Shown here piece by piece: positions 39,317 through 50,700 of a stretch of 64,000 nucleotides of DNA. Every line of letters begins with the position of its first letter. Position 1 is the stretch's first letter. The stretch is taken from the NCBI RefSeq assembly GCF_000786695.1, contig NZ_CP009962.1, positions 2,294,001-2,358,000 of the forward strand, given 5' to 3'. Made by a program: the position numbers and the translations under genes. Under the pieces are notes generated by a model. The model ran no database searches, was not told the DNA's origin, and was given only the letters and a program-made list of their open reading frames with translations. The stretch is from Collimonas arenae. Lineage in GTDB: Bacteria > Pseudomonadota > Gammaproteobacteria > Burkholderiales > Burkholderiaceae_D.

Positions 39317-39634
39317 TCAGCCATTTTTTTGCTTGAGATAATAGTCGCCTGTGCGAAATTTAGCCCGATGATCTCCCATCAAGGCGCGTAACTCCCTGAC
39401 GGTGAGATGACTGGTTTCTTGCATTCGCACCAGAAGCGATGCGCCAACAGGCATATGGTGATGCCGGATCTTGCTGACGACCGGAGGCGCGACTTCAAGC
39501 GCGCGGGCCAGCGCCGCATCGTTTTTTAAATGCAATTTTTCGATCAGGGAATCGAGCAAGGGATTTGGATCATAGGTTGCTAGCTCGTTGATTACATTGT
39601 TGCCTGGAGCGCTAGTGGCAGGAATAGTATGCAT
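39317..39634 (-). CDS. small HTH (XRE/Cro-like) regulator
   Basis: 105 residues. Positions about 38-80 (LKNDAALARALEVAPPVVSK, then MPVGASLLVRMQETSHLTVR) have the layout of a lambda-repressor-like helix-turn-helix as found in small Burkholderiales regulators. A strong ribosome site (AAGGAG, 9 bp upstream) supports the ATG at 39634. Target genes are unknown; it lies upstream of the adhesin loci on the opposite strand. Confidence 0.75.
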   Translation of the reverse strand: MHTIPATSAPGNNVINELATYDPNPLLDSLIEKLHLKNDAALARALEVAPPVVSKIRHHHMPVGASLLVRMQETSHLTVRELRALMGDHRAKFRTGDYYLKQKNG

Positions 39635-39868
39635 GGCAAATTATCTCCTTATGCTGTTTTAAACAATGGGACAGTCAACAGAGCAACAATAATCAATATA
39701 GCAAAAGCGTTTCAATTTGATATCTCCAGATTGTTATATTTTTACGTAATTGATGTATTGATTTCCTGGTGGAAATATTGCGACCTGTTGCAGCAAAAGG
39801 CGGCCCATTTATCTTGGCTGGGGAAATAGCCGCATAAGAGGAACATCCTCTCTTTTCTTCCTTGGCGA

Positions 39869-40236
39869 TGGTTCTATCACCATTGCCATGAAATCTCCAT
39901 TGCCGCCAAGGACATGCAAGCCATGGTGAGCCATTGGATAGGTACGTTCCCAACTGCAATCTCGGACAGACTACGGTGGCGATCCACGGTCGCTTCTGCA
40001 AACGTCACTTAGTGGCTGGACTCGGGACGATTTCATCGTTAAAAACGCGTAGCGACGTGCCCGCACTGGATGCGATGCCGTCTGGAGCCGTGAATGCTTA
40101 ATTCAATTTAATTGTCGACGGCTTGAGCAAGATCGACATCTCCTGTATTCCCGAATTCGAAGCAATAGATCTCGGCATAAGTGGATCTTTTAACGTGTTC
40201 GATGCGGTCAAGTTGAGGTTTCACGGGAAGAAATAA
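39869..40236 (+). pseudogene. decayed gene fragment, family not identified
   Basis: Three successive plus-strand open stretches without starts look like one broken coding region: 39869-40012 (with AAKDMQAMVSHWIGTFPTA), 40036-40101 (LKTRSDVPALDAMPSGAVNA) and 40105-40236 (IPEFEAIDLGISGSFNVFDA, ending RFHGKK). The amino-acid composition is protein-like, but stops and frame changes interrupt it. I cannot name the family. Confidence 0.35.
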
Positions 40237-40314
40237 CAAGATGTTTTCATGGATTTAAAAAAAATGATAACGGCCTATCAAACTCATGAATTGTCGATGT
40301 TGTCTCAATATCGA

Positions 40315-40515
40315 TTAGTCAAATTGACGAGTGCTGATCTCCATCCACGTATAAGCGAGTAGCAGCGAAACATAGATGAAAAATTGAGAGAATGCTGAGT
40401 GAGCTTCACACCAGCTGTGAAATGCGGGCGATATGGCGAATGCTAACGGCGCGAGTACGAAAAAAATCAATCCGGCTATGCCTCCCAAGGCCAGCTGCGC
40501 CAGGATTTTCTTCAT
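40315..40515 (-). CDS. small two-helix membrane protein
   Basis: 66 residues (MKKILAQLALGGIAGLIFFV) with two hydrophobic segments (about 5-28 and 42-58) joined by a short polar loop containing HSWCEAHS. A GGAG ribosome site lies 8 bp before the ATG. Function unknown; size and topology would also fit a small holin-like or stress membrane protein. Confidence 0.55.
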   Translation of the reverse strand: MKKILAQLALGGIAGLIFFVLAPLAFAISPAFHSWCEAHSAFSQFFIYVSLLLAYTWMEISTRQFD

Positions 40516-40708
40516 CGTGATCTCCAGACACTATCCCTCTAAAATCATCGTCCAGATCAAAGCAATTTGTCCAATGTCAAAATATGTAGTTTTCAATTTT
40601 TTTCAAATACCGTTGCTCCACATAAAAGCCAGACTAGACATCCAACCTGGCGCATAACCCGATGCCCTTACAAAAAAATCGCGCGGTGATTTAGATTGCG
40701 GTCGCCAT

Positions 40709-41288
40709 GGCCAAAAACATTCCTGCGGCGAATTACCTGTCTGCTGTTATTGGCTCCAATGAAGCGCTGCTGGTATCTAACTCTCTGTCGACCTGGCACG
40801 CGCCATCCGCATCACTCCGGTGCTGGCCGATTGGTTCGCGATTACCTGCGAGCATGTTCATGCTGGTATTGAATTTCTAGTGGGGCCTATTTGCACTGGT
40901 CACAGCACATGAGGTTTTTAAGGAAATTAACGAAGCCGACATCATCGGTACATTGACGCGCCGCCATTTGAGAAACAAGGATGATCCAAGTAATTAATAC
41001 GCTGGTCAACCTGGCTCTGCCGGTTTTTTGCTTATGGGCCATCTTGAAAAGCAACTTGAGACACGGGTGCTTGGTAGGGCCGCACTTTCGCCGGTGTCAA
41101 TCACTTCCTTTGTGGGCATCATGCGACCGGATGCTTTGGGCTTTTTGGTCGGGCAATCTGAAGCGTTGCGGAACGTCGCGGTAGCGATTCTCGCAGTGTG
41201 GTTTTGGATGGAGTGGCGCAAGTGCAATCGTGATGCAGGGAGCAAGGAGGGCGAGTTCGCATCGCGTGGAATGTTCTCATGCATATGA
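40709..41288 (+). pseudogene. decayed gene fragments, possibly one or two small genes
   Basis: Broken plus-strand frames: 40709 onward (MAKNIPAANYLSAVIGSNEA), then in another frame ITPVLADWFAITCEHVHAGI, then FKEINEADIIGTLTRRHLRN before a stop near 40990. A further frame-shifted pair covers 40981-41288 (MIQVINTLVNLALPVF, then ITSFVGIMRPDALGFLVGQS). They look like genes inactivated by frameshifts. No family recognised. Confidence 0.3.
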
Positions 41289-41329
41289 CCTGATCCCCTT
41301 CCTTTATGTCGCTCCAAATTCTTCAATAG

Positions 41330-41710
41330 AAGCAATGTGATGCCGAATGTCACCGTGGCAAAAATATGTGAATTTAAAGTAACAAATGCTGGCTCAATGT
41401 TGGCGGAATTATGGCGGCCATAAACAGCAAGGCAACAAATGTTGACGGTTTGTTGACTATTTGGTTAAGCATTGTCTCGTACTTTTTTTAATCTAAAAAT
41501 CCCCTCTACACTTCCAGCCATTTGTAGCGCCGTCGATGGCTGATCCGTCTGGGGATAACTCTCTGGAATTCCGTAAGCGTCGCGTCGCATGCTCAATTTC
41601 TAGGGCGTTGATCGCAGAAGTTGGAGCGATTTTCGGGAAAAAAACACCATTTCTCTTAGTGGGCTGAGTCCGATTTCCAATCTTGCTGCACGTATTGCGG
41701 GAGTATAAAA
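41330..41710 (+). repeat. conserved leader of adhesin 1 (homologous to 52731-53107)
   Basis: This ~380-bp non-coding stretch aligns with the one before adhesin 2. Invariant blocks include TTTGGTTAAGCATTGTC, AAAATCCCCTCTACACTTCC, AGCGCCGTCGATGG, CCGTAAGCGTCG and AAAACACCATTTCTC. TACACT within the second block could be a -10. Repeated ACAAATG(C/T)TG motifs upstream may be regulator sites. The ribosome site GGGAG is 7 bp before the adhesin ATG. Confidence 0.7.
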
Positions 41711-44700
41711 ATGAACAAAATTTTCAGAGTTATTTGGAATAAAGCCACTGGTCAATGGTGTGTGGTTGGGGAGCTGGCAAAGAGTCAGAGCAAAGGGAGA
41801 AGCTGCGTCGAAGTATCATCAAATGCACAATCGTTTGCATCGATAGCACAAAGAGGTGCTATAAGGCAGATCGCTCAGAACATTGCGGCTATTTTTCTCA
41901 TGGGAGCTTTAGCCGATACTGCGTGGGCAGGCTCAATAGGCAATTGCAGTGGAAACGTCGGTGGAGTAAATACTTGGGGCATTGTAGGTACAGGGAACTG
42001 GGTCCAGGGTACTTGGAGCGGCACTGAAGGAAATTGCGGCTCTGGTACTGGGGTAATTATTTCAGAAGCGACGAACGGTAACGGCGGAATAGCTGGTTCT
42101 GATGCTTATATGTGGATTGGTGCCACAGGCAATAATGCCACAGGTGTGATTACGCTTTATGGTCCTTCTGGCATAAATTTTAAAGGCAACACAGCTGTAA
42201 CCGGGACATTTTCCAGCAGTGGTCTTGCGACGTTTTCCAGCGGTGCCAGTCTCGCAGGAAATAAGCTTACAAATGTCGCCGCCGGTACGGTAGCAACTGA
42301 CGGAGTGAATTTTAGCCAACTAACCTCGCTATCGACTTCAACTTCGACTGGCCTGAGCACGACCAATAGTAATGTGACCTCGTTGTCGACATCTGCCTCG
42401 ACCGGCATCACGTCGTTGTCCACTAGCTTGAGTACCACCAATAGCAACGTGACTTCCTTGTCGACTTCGGCCTCGACTGGTATCAGCACCAACGCCAGCA
42501 AAATCGGTTCGCTGTCGACCTCGGCGTCGACCGGCATCACTTCGTTGTCGACTGGCTTGAGCACGACCAATAGCAATGTGACTTCGTTGTCGACATCTGC
42601 CTCGACCGGCATCACGTCGTTGTCCACTGGCTTGAGTACCACCAATAGCAGCGTGACGTCCTTGTCGACCTCGGCTTCGACCGGCATCACTTCGTTGTCC
42701 ACGGGATTGAGCACCACCAATAGCAACTTGACTTCGTTATCTACCTCGGCCTCGACTGGCATCACCTCGTTGTCGACGGGCTTGAGTACGACCAATAGCA
42801 ACGTGGCTTCGTTATCTACCTCGGCCTCGACGGGTATCACTTCGTTGTCCAGTGGCTTGAGCACGACCAACAGCAATGTGACTTCGTTGTCGACCTCGGC
42901 CTCGACCGGGATCGCTTTGCTGTCAACGGGCCTGAGTTCGGTTAATAGTAATGTGACGTCGTTGTCGACGTCCACGTCGACCGGGATCAGCACCAACGCC
43001 AGCAACATCGGCTCGTTGTCGACTGGCCTGAGCACGACCAACAGCAACGTGACCTCGTTGTCGACCTCGACCTCGACAGGGATCAGTACCAACGCCAGCA
43101 ACATTGGTTCGCTGTCGACGTCGACCTCGACCGGGATCAGCACCAACGCCAGTAACATCGGCTCGTTGTTAACGGGGTTGAGCACGACCAACAGCAATGT
43201 GACTTCGTTGTCGACCTCGGCCTCGACCGGGATCGCTTTGCTGTCAACGGGCCTGAGTTCGGTTAATAGTAATGTGACGTCGTTGTCGACGTCCACGTCG
43301 ACCGGGATCAGTACCAACGCCAGCAACATCGGTTCGCTGTCGACAGGTCTGAGCACGACCAACAGCAATGTGACCTCGCTGTCGACGTCAGCCTCGACCG
43401 GGATCAGCACCAACGCCAGCAACATCGGCTCGCTGTCGACAGGTCTGAGCACCACCAACAGCAACGTGACCTCGTTGTCGACCTCGACCTCGACAGGGAT
43501 CAGCACCAACGCCAGCAATATCGGTTCGTTGTCGACCGGCTTAAGCACGACCAACAGCAATGTGACGTCGCTGTCGACCTCGACCTCGACAGGGATCAGT
43601 ACCAACGCCAGCAACATTGGTTCGTTGTCCACTGGCCTGAGCACGACCAACAGCAATGTGACGTCGCTGTCGACTTCAGCCTCGACCGGGATCAGCACCA
43701 ACGCCAGCAACATCGGATCCTTGTCGACTGGTTTGAGCACGACCAACAGCAATGTGACGTCGTTGTCGACTTCAGCCTCGACAGGCATCAGTACCAATGC
43801 CAGCAATATCGGTTCCTTGTCCACCGGTCTGAGCACCACCAACAGCAATGTGACGTCGTTGTCGACCTCTGCCTCGACCGGGATCGCTTTGCTGTCAACG
43901 GGCCTGAGTTCGGTTAATAGTAATGTGACGTCGTTGTCGACGTCGGCCTCGACCGGCATCAGCACGAACGCCAGCAACATCGGTTCCTTGTCGACCGGCT
44001 TAAGCACGACCAACAGCAATGTGACGTCGCTGTCGACGTCAACCTCGACAGGGATCAGCACCAACGCCAGCAACATTGGTTCCTTGTCCACCGGCCTGAG
44101 TACGACCAATAGCAATGTGACCTCGCTGTCGACTTCTGCCTCGACCGGCATCAGCACTAACGCCAGCAACATCGGTTCGCTGTCGACTGGCCTAAGCACG
44201 ACCAACAGTAATGTGACTTCGCTGTCGACGTCAGCCTCGACCGGGATCAGTACCAACGCCAGCAACATCGGCTCGTTGTCGACAGGATTGAGCACGACCA
44301 ACAGCAACGTGACCTCGTTGTCGACCTCGACCTCGACAGGCATCAGCACCAACGCCAGCAATATTGGTTCGCTGTCGACTGGTTTGAGCACCACCAACAG
44401 CAACGTAACGTCGTTGTCGACGTCGACCTCGACAGGGATTAGCACCAACGCCAGCAACATCGGCTCCTTATCGACCGGCTTGAGCACGACCAACAGCAAC
44501 GTGACGTCGCTGTCGACGTCGACATCGACAGGGATCAGCACCAATGCCAGCAACATTGGCTCGCTGTCCACTGGCCTGAGCACCACCAACAACAACGTGA
44601 CGTCGCTGTCGACTTCGACTTCGACCGGCATCAGCACCAACGCCAGCAACATCGGTTCGCTGTCGACGGGTCTGAGCACAACCAACAGCAACGTGGCGTC

Positions 44701-47700
44701 GTTGTCGACCTCGACCTCGACGGGCATCAGCACGAACGCCAGCAACATCGGTTCGTTGTCCACTGGCCTGAGCACGACCAACAGCAACGTGACTTCGCTG
44801 TCGACTTCAACGTCGACAGGTATCAGCACTAACGCCAGCAATATCGGTTCGTTGTCGACCGGCCTGAGTACGACCAATAGCAATGTGACATCGCTGTCGA
44901 CTTCTGCCTCGACAGGTATCAGCATCAACGCCAGCAACATTGGCTCCTTGTCGACTGGCCTGAGCACCACCAACAGCAACGTGACTTCGTTGTCGACGTC
45001 GACATCGACAGGGATCAGCACTAACGCCAGCAATATCGGCTCGTTGTCAACTGGCCTGAGCACGACCAATAGCAACGTGACTTCACTGTCGACTTCTGCC
45101 TCGACAGGCATCAGCACCAACGCCAGTAACATCGGTTCGCTGTCGACTGGACTGAGCACCACGAACAGCAATGTGACTTCGTTGTCGACCTCGACCTCGA
45201 CCGGCATCAGCACCAACGCCAGCAATATCGGTTCGTTGTCCACTGGCCTGAGCACGACCAACAGCAACGTGACCTCGCTGTCGACCTCGACCTCGACCGG
45301 CATCAGCACCAACGCCAGTAACATTGGTTCGCTGTCGACGGGTCTGAGCACGACCAACAGCAATGTGACTTCGCTGTCGACCTCGACCTCGACAGGGATT
45401 AGCACCAATGCCAGCAATATCGGTTCGTTGTCAACTGGCTTGAGCACGACCAACAGCAATGTGACGTCGTTGTCGACCTCAACATCGACAGGGATCAGCA
45501 CCAATGCCAGCAATATCGGTTCGTTGTCAACTGGCTTGAGCACGACCAACAGCAACGTGACTTCGCTGTCGACCTCGACATCGACAGGCATCAGCACGAA
45601 CGCCAGCAATATTGGTTCGTTGTCGACCGGTCTGAGCACAACCAACAGCAATGTGATCTCGCTGTCGACGTCCACCTCGACGGGGATCAGTACCAACGCC
45701 AGCAACATCGGCTCGCTGTCGACCGGCCTGAGCACGACCAACAGCAATGTGACGTCGTTGTCCACGTCGACCTCGACAGGCATCAGCACGAATGCCAGCA
45801 ACATCGGTTCGCTGTCGACGGGTCTGAGCACCACCAACAGCAACGTGACATCGCTGTCGACCTCAACCTCGACAGGGATCAGCACCAATGCCAGCAATAT
45901 CGGTTCGTTGTCAACTGGCTTGAGCACGACCAACAGCAACGTGACTTCGCTGTCGACCTCAACATCGACAGGGATCAGCACCAATGCCAGCAATATCGGT
46001 TCGTTGTCAACTGGCTTGAGCACGACCAACAGCAACGTGACTTCGCTGTCGACCTCGACATCGACAGGCATCAGCACGAACGCCAGCAATATTGGTTCGT
46101 TGTCGACCGGTCTGAGCACAACCAACAGCAATGTGACCTCGCTGTCGACGTCCACCTCGACAGGGATCAGCACCAACGCCAGCAACATCGGTTCGCTGTC
46201 GACTGGCCTAAGCACGACCAACAGCAATGTGACGTCGCTGTCGACTTCAACGTCGACAGGTATCAGCACGAACGCCAGCAACATCGGTTCGCTGTCGACG
46301 GGTCTGAGCACGACCAACAGCAATGTGACTTCGCTGTCGACCTCGACCTCGACGGGGATCAGCACCAACGCCAGCAATATCGGCTCGTTGTCGACTGGCC
46401 TGAGCACGACTAACAGCAATGTGACCTCGCTGTCGACGTCAACGTCGACAGGGATTAGCACCAACGCCAGCAACATTGGTTCGCTGTCAACAGGCTTGAG
46501 CACGACCAACAGCAATGTGACTTCGTTGTCGACCTCGACATCGACAGGGATCAGCACCAATGCCAGCAATATCGGTTCGTTGTCAACTGGCTTGAGCACG
46601 ACCAACAGCAATGTGACGTCGTTGTCGACCTCAACATCGACAGGGATCAGCACCAATGCCAGCAATATCGGTTCGTTGTCAACTGGCTTGAGCACGACCA
46701 ACAGCAACGTGACTTCGCTGTCGACCTCGACATCGACAGGCATCAGCACGAACGCCAGCAATATTGGTTCGTTGTCGACCGGTCTGAGCACAACCAACAG
46801 CAATGTGATCTCGCTGTCGACGTCCACCTCGACGGGGATCAGTACCAACGCCAGCAACATCGGCTCGCTGTCGACCGGCCTGAGCACGACCAACAGCAAT
46901 GTGACGTCGTTGTCCACGTCGACCTCGACAGGCATCAGCACGAATGCCAGCAACATCGGTTCGCTGTCGACGGGTCTGAGCACCACCAACAGCAACGTGA
47001 CATCGCTGTCGACCTCAACCTCGACAGGGATCAGCACCAATGCCAGCAATATCGGCTCGTTGTCAACTGGCTTGAGCACGACCAACAGCAACGTGACTTC
47101 GCTGTCGACCTCAACATCGACAGGGATCAGCACCAATGCCAGCAATATCGGTTCGTTGTCAACTGGCTTGAGCACGACCAACAGCAACGTGACTTCGCTG
47201 TCGACCTCGACATCGACAGGCATCAGCACGAACGCCAGCAATATTGGTTCGTTGTCGACCGGTCTGAGCACAACCAACAGCAATGTGACCTCGCTGTCGA
47301 CGTCCACCTCGACAGGGATCAGCACCAACGCCAGCAACATCGGTTCGCTGTCGACTGGCCTAAGCACGACCAACAGCAATGTGACGTCGCTGTCGACTTC
47401 AACGTCGACAGGTATCAGCACGAACGCCAGCAACATCGGTTCGCTGTCGACGGGTCTGAGCACGACCAACAGCAATGTGACTTCGCTGTCGACCTCGACC
47501 TCGACGGGGATCAGCACCAATGCCAGTAACATTGGTTCGCTGTCGACTTCGACCTCGACCGGGATCAGCACGAACGCCAGCAACATCGGTTCGCTGTCGA
47601 CTGGCCTAAGCACGACCAACAGCAATGTGACGTCGCTGTCGACTTCAACGTCGACAGGTATCAGCACGAACGCCAGCAACATCGGTTCGCTGTCGACGGG

Positions 47701-50700
47701 TCTGAGCACGACCAACAGCAATGTGACTTCGCTGTCGACCTCGACCTCGACGGGGATCAGCACCAATGCCAGTAACATTGGTTCGCTGTCGACTTCGACC
47801 TCGACCGGGATCAGCACGAACGCCAGCAACATCGGTTCGTTGTCGACTGGCTTGAGCACCACCAACAGTAACGTGACCTCGCTGTCGACCTCGACCTCGA
47901 CCGGCATCAGCACCAACGCCAGCAATATCGGCTCGTTGTCGACTGGCCTGAGCACGACTAACAGCAATGTGACCTCGCTGTCGACGTCAACGTCGACAGG
48001 GATTAGCACCAACGCCAGCAACATTGGTTCGCTGTCAACAGGCTTGAGCACGACCAACAGCAATGTGACGTCGTTGTCGACGTCAACATCGACCGGCATC
48101 AGCACCAACGCCAGCAATATCGGTTCCTTGTCGACTGGCCTGAGCACCACCAATAGCAATGTGACGTCCTTGTCGACGTCGACCTCGACCGGCATCAGCA
48201 CCAACGCCAGCAATATCGGCTCGTTGTCGACTGGCCTGAGCACGACTAACAGCAATGTGACCTCGCTGTCGACGTCAACGTCGACAGGGATTAGCACCAA
48301 CGCCAGCAACATTGGTTCGCTGTCAACAGGCTTGAGCACGACCAACAGCAATGTGACGTCGTTGTCGACGTCAACATCGACCGGCATCAGCACCAACGCC
48401 AGCAATATCGGTTCCTTGTCGACTGGCCTGAGCACCACCAATAGCAATGTGACGTCCTTGTCGACGTCGACCTCGACCGGCATCAGCACCAACGCCAGCA
48501 ATATCGGTTCCTTGTCCACTGGCCTGAGTACGATCAATAGCAATGTGACATCGTTGTCGACCTCGACCTCGACAGGGATCAGCACCAACACCAGCAGCAT
48601 TAGCTCGCTCTCGACATCGACCTCGACAGGTATCAGTACCAACGCCAGCAACATCGGTTCGCTGTCGACGGGGCTGAGCACCACCAACAGCAACGTGACC
48701 TCGTTGTCGACCTCGACCTCAACCGGCATCAGCACCAACGCCAGCAACATCGGTTCGCTGTCGACTGGCTTGAGCACCACCAACAGCAACGTGACTTTCC
48801 TGTCGACCTCGGCCTCGACAGGGATCAGCACCAACGCCAGCAACATTGGCTCCTTGTCGACTGGCCTGAGCACCACCAACAGCAACGCGACTTCGTTGTC
48901 GACGTCGACATCGACAGGGATCAGCACTAACGCCAGCAATATCGGCTCGTTGTCAACTGGCCTGAGCACGACCAATAGCAACGTGACTTCACTGTCGACT
49001 TCTGCCTCGACAGGCATCAGCACCAACGCCAGTAACATCGGTTCGCTGTCGACTGGTCTGAGCACGACCAATAGCAATGTGACTTCGCTGTCGACTTCTG
49101 CCTCGACAGGGATCAGCACCAACGCCAGCAACATCGGTTCGTTGTCGACTGGCTTGAGCACCACCAACAGTAACGTGACCTCGCTGTCGACGTCGACCTC
49201 GACCGGCATCAGCACCAACGCCAGCAATATCGGCTCGTTGTCGACTGGCCTGAGCACGACCAATAGCAGCGTGGCTTCGCTGTCGACCTCGACCTCGACA
49301 GGCATCAGCACCAACGCCAGCAACATCGGTTCCTTGTCGACTGGCCTGAGCACGACCAACAGCAACGTGACCTCGTTGTCGACTTCAACATCAACAGGGA
49401 TCAGCACGAACGCCAGTAACATTGGTTCGCTGTCGACTGGCCTGAGCACGACCAACAGCAACGTGACGTCGTTGTCGACTTCAGCATCGACCGGCATCAG
49501 CACCAACGCCAGCAATATCGGTTCGCTGTCGACTGGTTTGAGCACAACCAATAGCAATGTGACTTCGCTGTCGACTTCGACATCAACAGGGATCAGCACG
49601 AACGCCAGCAACATTGGTTCGCTGTCGACTGGCCTGAGCACGACCAATAGCAATGTGACGTCGCTGTCGACCTCGGCATCGACAGGCATCAGCACCAACG
49701 CCAGCAACATTGGTTCGCTGTCGACTGGTTTGAGCACGACCAATAGCAATGTGACGTCGCTGTCGACGTCCGCCTCGACTGGCATCAGCACCAACGCCAG
49801 CAATATTGGTTCGCTGTCGACGTCGACATCAACAGGGATCAGCACCAACGCCAGCAATATCGGCTCGCTGTCGACTGGATTGAGCACGACCAACAGCAAC
49901 GTGACGTCGTTGTCGACTTCTACCTCGACAGGGATCAGCACCAACGCTAGCAACATTGGTTCGCTGTCGACTTCGACATCAACAGGGATTAGCACCAACG
50001 CCAGCAATATCGGTTCCTTGTCCACCGGTCTGAGCACGACCAACAGCAACGTGACGTCGTTGTCGACCTCGACCTCGACCGGCATCAGCACCAACGCCAG
50101 CAATATCGGTTCCTTGTCCACTGGCCTGAACGCAACGAATAGCAATTTGACTTCATTGTCGACGTCGACATCAACGGGGTTCGCTTCCTTGTCTACTGGT
50201 GTTGCAAATTCAGTTCAGTACGATAATCCTGGTCACACCAGCGTTACATTGGGCGGAGTGGGCGCGACTACACCGGTGACGTTGACTAACGTTGCGGCTG
50301 GCGTGAAGCCAACAGATGCGGTCAATTTCAGTCAGTTATCGTCTCTGTCGACATCGACTTCGAGCGGCCTGAGTACGGCGACAAGCGGCATCGCTTCCTT
50401 GTCGACCGGCCTGAGCACGACTAACAGCAACGTGACATCGCTGTCGACTGGTTTGAGTAATACCAACAGTAATATGTCATCGCTGTCCACAGCAACTTCA
50501 ACTGGCTTCAGCACTGCTGCAAGTGGTATTTCTTCGTTGTCCACCGGTTTGAGCAGCACCAACAGCAACGTGGCGTCGTTGTCGACGGGATTGTTGTCCT
50601 TGTCGACGGGGCTAAGTCAAATTGGCTCTCTGTCAACTGGCCTGGTGGCTGCGGTGGCTGGAAATGCAGCGCTGAAGCCGTTGGCGGATGCGTCGAATGC

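Noticed and set aside
39693..40001. A 102-codon minus-strand frame after the HTH gene
   Set aside because: Low-complexity, basic and aromatic composition without domain or start signal; the plus strand shows more protein-like fragments here.
42157..50145. A 2662-codon open frame on the minus strand antisense to adhesin 1 (and 1665 codons at 53560-58557 antisense to adhesin 2)
   Set aside because: The repeat unit is a multiple of 3 bp and its complement happens to have no stop in one frame, so the frame is open automatically. The product (endless LLALVLIPVEVDV-like units) has no start context, domain or export signal.
42310..50150. Regular direct repeats that might suggest a CRISPR array
   Set aside because: There are no unique spacers; the whole period is coding and in frame within an adhesin, and no cas genes are near.
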